From CAYYMH01 sp964472785 (GTDB taxonomy: Bacteria > Zhuqueibacterota > Zhuqueibacteria > Thermofontimicrobiales > Thermofontimicrobiaceae), in assembly GCA_964472785.1 (NCBI GenBank), contig CAYYMH010000009.1, positions 1-64,000 of the forward strand: 64,000 nucleotides of DNA, given 5' to 3'. Each line of letters opens with the position of its first letter. Positions within the stretch are counted from its first letter, which is position 1. Shown one piece after another: positions 61,269 through 64,000 of the stretch. The translations under genes were made by a program, and so were the position numbers. The notes under the pieces were generated by a model. The model was not told the DNA's origin. It worked only from the letters and a program-made list of their open reading frames with translations, and did not search any database.

Positions 61269-61305
61269 AAAATACCATCCCTGCAAACAAATGAGATGGT
61301 ATTTT
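61269..61305. terminator. Bidirectional-looking rho-independent terminator
   Basis: AAAATACCATC (61269-61279) pairs perfectly with GATGGTATTTT (61295-61305) around a 15-base loop, and T-runs follow on the plus strand and, in shorter form, on the minus. It lies just after the stop of the acidic-tail membrane protein (minus) and so should end that transcript before the radical SAM gene. Confidence 0.85.
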
Positions 61306-61337
61306 TTGACTCTCAAAAATATTTATAAAACGGAAAA

Positions 61338-62516
61338 CTAATTATTTTTTTCTTTCTTCTCCTTTTCTTCCTTATCTTCGTCTTCCGTTTCCTCTTTCTT
61401 TTCCTTTTCTTCCTCCTCTTCCTCCTCTTCTTCTTCTCTATCCTTTCTTTCTAATAAATTTTCATCATCTTTTTTCTTTCTCAGTATCAGATAAGTAATC
61501 GTATTACCAACGTTAAATGAAGAAATACCGTAAGAGACAATAAAACCACCGATGATCAAATACCAAATAGCGAAAAAGTATGCTGATACAATCTGGTATC
61601 CCGGAATCATCAACGGGTCAAATTCTCTGCTAAAATAAATGAAACCAGCAAAGTCTCCAAAAATAGACTTCATCCAAACAATGGAATGGGTCACCCAGAC
61701 ACTCAGCATGTACATGGCGTGTGCTGATATATTTATAAAATCAGCACCCATAGAATAGGCAAAGATACGATCGCAGACGATAAATGCTTTTTTGGAAAGA
61801 TACGCTAACACCACAAATCCGAAAAGTGATAAAACTCCAGTCAATGCTTCATAAAAAATCAGTCGCCATGGCTGGCTCCATAAAATCGAAAAGGACTGAA
61901 AAACAGCTTCAAATGCATCATCATCTGTTGTAGCGATGACTGCAGGGACCTGGAGCATGGCGACGCCCAACACCAGGACAAAAAATACAATCAGCAATGA
62001 AGCTATAAACCAAAGCGGTGTAAACAACGTCAATCCCAGCTCACCAATATACGGAATTTTTCCAATCAATCCGACAACAAGTCCCCCAATAACAAATAAC
62101 GCAATAAGGATAACGATTGCTAAAGGCGAGGCAACCACAGAGCCTGTTTTTTTTATGGAAAATCGAAAAGCTTCTTTCCATGTATAAAAGTTATTTCCCT
62201 TGGCTAACATGTAGGTTGCTCTGGAGACTGCTGTTGCAGTAACCAAATAAACGACAACCAACCAAACGACACCGACAGCAAAAATTACATAACTATACCA
62301 AGTCGCCATTTCAGGAAAGAGGCAGGGGAGTAATCCATATTTTTTCCACGCCAAACTTAATCCTAACCCGGTTACAGCAATGCTGACATACGTAAAAATT
62401 AAATACCCAACATAACCTACAAGAAGCCCGACGAACTGAATCCAGATTCTCTGCAAGCTTAAAGCCAATCTTGGTGCTTTAAAAATGTCTTGAAAACCAA
62501 AGCGCATTTGTTGCAT
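61338..62516 (-). CDS. Polytopic membrane protein with highly acidic C-terminal tail
   Basis: The 392-residue protein has about six to seven hydrophobic segments (e.g., FVGLLVGYVGYLIFTYVSI, YSYVIFAVGVVWLVVVYLV, VILIALFVIGGLVVGLIG, LIVFFVLVLGVAML). A charged tail of about 45 residues at the end is almost all Glu, Lys, Asp and Arg. No family is recognised, although some uncharacterised membrane proteins of similar length share the layout. It has a good ribosome site (GGAGG) at its start and a strong terminator (61269-61305) behind it, so it is a single-gene transcript. The tail could be an interaction surface. Confidence 0.75.
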   Translation of the reverse strand: MQQMRFGFQDIFKAPRLALSLQRIWIQFVGLLVGYVGYLIFTYVSIAVTGLGLSLAWKKYGLLPCLFPEMATWYSYVIFAVGVVWLVVVYLVTATAVSRATYMLAKGNNFYTWKEAFRFSIKKTGSVVASPLAIVILIALFVIGGLVVGLIGKIPYIGELGLTLFTPLWFIASLLIVFFVLVLGVAMLQVPAVIATTDDDAFEAVFQSFSILWSQPWRLIFYEALTGVLSLFGFVVLAYLSKKAFIVCDRIFAYSMGADFINISAHAMYMLSVWVTHSIVWMKSIFGDFAGFIYFSREFDPLMIPGYQIVSAYFFAIWYLIIGGFIVSYGISSFNVGNTITYLILRKKKDDENLLERKDREEEEEEEEEEKEKKEETEDEDKEEKEKKEKNN

Positions 62517-62919
62517 AGTAACCTCCTTAAATATTTTAACCTTTATTAATCAAAAATGAACTGAATTATTATCATTTGTTTTATTTTAATAAATTTTGGA
62601 AAAAGTGTCAAGAGATTTTTTGCTAATTCGTCTTATTTATCTTGAAATATTCTTTTCCTTCAAAAACACAAGGGCTCAACATTATAAGTATCAATTAATT
62701 AGAACCTTATTTAAATTTTAATCAGACATTACTCAATTTTAAATTTAATTTCTTATACCTGATTATTTTTTCGTGTCTTAGATTCTTGGGGACAATCATT
62801 CATAAATTAAGAAATAAAGATCAATAATCAAATCTTAAGTTTAATTCGCGTTTAACTAACAGAATTATAATGAATAATATCGGTGGCATTCTTTAAAAAA
62901 TAACTCATAATTTAGACGG
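62517..62919. other. 403-base AT-rich gap with no recognised gene
   Basis: This stretch lies between the acidic-tail membrane protein and the CNNM-family gene on the minus strand. It has low GC and many A/T runs. No open frame with plausible start and family similarity, no tRNA and no strong hairpin with T-run was seen. Promoters for the downstream membrane protein are likely within it but not clear enough to mark. Confidence 0.5.
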
Positions 62920-64000
62920 TTAATTATTTTCCGATTTTTTTTCTTCTATCTCTTCTTCTGATTTAACAAGCAGAACCTGAACAATACGGTTTTTCTTAAT
63001 TTTCTCAATCACAAACTTATAAGGACCAAATTCAATCATTTGATCTTTTTTAGGAACCGCTCCGGTTAAATCAAAAATGAACCCCCCCAAACTTTCATAA
63101 CTTTTATTATTAGGCAAGTTCAAATTCAAATCTTCATTCAATTCGTCCAGATCAATTTTGGCATCAATCAAATAACGATTTTCATCTATTTTTCGATAAA
63201 GCGGTTTTTCCTTGTCGTATTCATCCTGAATTTCTCCGACAATCTCCTCGATGATATCTTCCAGCGTTATCAAACCGGCGGTCCCCCCATATTCATCAAC
63301 CACAATTGCCATGTGCTGCTTTTCTGCCTGAATTTCATTCAACAGTTCATCAATCCTTTTGCTCTCCGGAACGAACATGGCTGGGCGGGCTAATGAGGAC
63401 AAATCGATCTTTCTATTACCATTGCTAATGAACGGAAGCAGTTCTTTGGCGTGAATAATGCCCAAAATATTATCCACCTTATCATCGTACAACGGTATTC
63501 TTGTATGCCCTTCAGTGTGAATAATTTTGATTAGCCCATCCAGTGAGATGTTTTTTTCAGCACAGACCATATCGATTCGTGGGACCATAATTTCTTTAAC
63601 AACCGTTTTGGAAAACTCAAAAATGGAATGAATCATCTCCTTTTCATCTTCTTCCAAAGCACCACGTTCCTCACTGAATTCGATTAATGTCTTTATTTCT
63701 TCCTTTGATAATAAGTGTTTTTTTATTCTTCTTGAAATAAGCCCCGAAATAAGAGTGGGAAAATGATCCAAAATCATGACGATTGGGAGCAACAGCACTT
63801 TCAACAAACTCATCGGGAATGAAACAGCTGCTGCAAATTTATAAGGGTTTTTGACGGCGAAGACTTTTGGTGTTAGTTCACTAAAAATCAGCAACACCAG
63901 TGTCACAACGACGATCTCGATTAAAATTGCAAGATTATGAGAAAAGCCAAAGCGTAAACTCAAATCGTTTGTCAATAAGGCAGCAATACTGGCAGCGGCA
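62920..64000 (-). CDS. CNNM/CBS/CorC-type membrane protein, 5' end outside window
   Basis: The frame stays open past the first apparent start at 63975 (AASIAALLTNDL) and off the end of the window, so the N-terminus is missing. It has DUF21/CNNM membrane segments (LAILIEIVVVTLVLLIFSELTPKVFAVKNPYKFA). Two CBS domains follow (VPRIDMVCAEKNISLDGLIKIIHTEGHTRIPLYD; RPAMFVPESKRIDELLNEIQAEKQHMAIVVDEYGGTAGLITLEDIIEEIVGEI), then a CorC_HlyC transporter-associated domain to the end. The family contains Mg2+/Co2+ transporters (CorB, CNNM) and misnamed hemolysins. The direction of transport is not known. Confidence 0.9.
   Translation of the reverse strand, partial: AAASIAALLTNDLSLRFGFSHNLAILIEIVVVTLVLLIFSELTPKVFAVKNPYKFAAAVSFPMSLLKVLLLPIVMILDHFPTLISGLISRRIKKHLLSKEEIKTLIEFSEERGALEEDEKEMIHSIFEFSKTVVKEIMVPRIDMVCAEKNISLDGLIKIIHTEGHTRIPLYDDKVDNILGIIHAKELLPFISNGNRKIDLSSLARPAMFVPESKRIDELLNEIQAEKQHMAIVVDEYGGTAGLITLEDIIEEIVGEIQDEYDKEKPLYRKIDENRYLIDAKIDLDELNEDLNLNLPNNKSYESLGGFIFDLTGAVPKKDQMIEFGPYKFVIEKIKKNRIVQVLLVKSEEEIEEKKSENN

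Overview
The window looks like the chromosome of a Gram-negative bacterium of moderately low GC. It has an outer membrane: lpxB, lpxK and lpxH are present, with a TonB-dependent receptor, a porin-like barrel and signal peptides throughout. Two T9SS-type C-terminal sorting domains (NYPNPFN... ending in a basic tail) and a PorX-type response regulator/PglZ protein point to the Bacteroidota/Calditrichota/KSB1 side of bacterial diversity (FCB group). A pyruvoyl arginine decarboxylase, a deoxyhypusine-synthase homologue and an archaeal-like GlmM fit a little-studied FCB lineage better than a classical Bacteroidetes. This placement is inferred from gene content and is not proven.

Layout. 1-5.3 kb is accessory: a membrane-anchored P-loop/TPR protein, a scar with a decayed T9SS-secreted Ig-like protein, a BrnT toxin stub joined to a BrnA-like antitoxin, and a very AT-rich orphan membrane protein with its own consensus promoter. 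5.4-10.3 kb (minus) is a metal-uptake operon: His-rich membrane protein, outer-membrane barrel, ZnuA-like binding protein and two ABC-3 permeases, but no ATPase. 10.6-16.2 kb holds DsbD, an asparaginase and a three-gene polyamine operon (arginine decarboxylase, DHS-like, agmatinase). 16.5-22.2 kb (plus) is a lipid A operon (Gfo/Idh/MocA dehydrogenase, lpxB, acyltransferase, lpxK) ending in a GH13 amylase whose start overlaps lpxK.

22.3-32.6 kb (minus) is a long, tightly packed run: porX, tsaE, tsaB, rimI, accD, surE, guaA, glmS and a TPR/periplasmic-binding lipid-envelope candidate. 32.8-38.9 kb (minus) carries a thioesterase plus a likely secreted C39-type peptidase/surface protein/TonB-receptor unit. 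39.1-50.8 kb is mostly housekeeping: S4 protein, DMT transporter, tsaD, ybbR, a zinc ribbon, rpsF-ssb-rpsR-rplI, a K+-dependent-type membrane pyrophosphatase, pth, rplY, prs, tRNA-Gln, spoVG and ispE. 51-54 kb (plus) has lpxH and a class A penicillin-binding protein. 54.2-64 kb (minus) has deoC and pyrimidine phosphorylase, glmM, a nitroreductase, an ECF sigma/zinc anti-sigma pair beside OsmC, a radical SAM protein, a membrane protein with an acidic tail, and a CNNM/CorC-type protein running off the end.

Themes that link the genes are envelope building (lipid A, amino-sugar and peptidoglycan steps), t6A modification (tsaB, tsaD, tsaE), and T9SS-dependent secretion under PorX control. No CRISPR array, rRNA, prophage or intact insertion sequence was seen. 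The most unusual parts are the ATPase-less metal operon, the polyamine operon, the T9SS/C39/TonB unit and the accessory island at the start.
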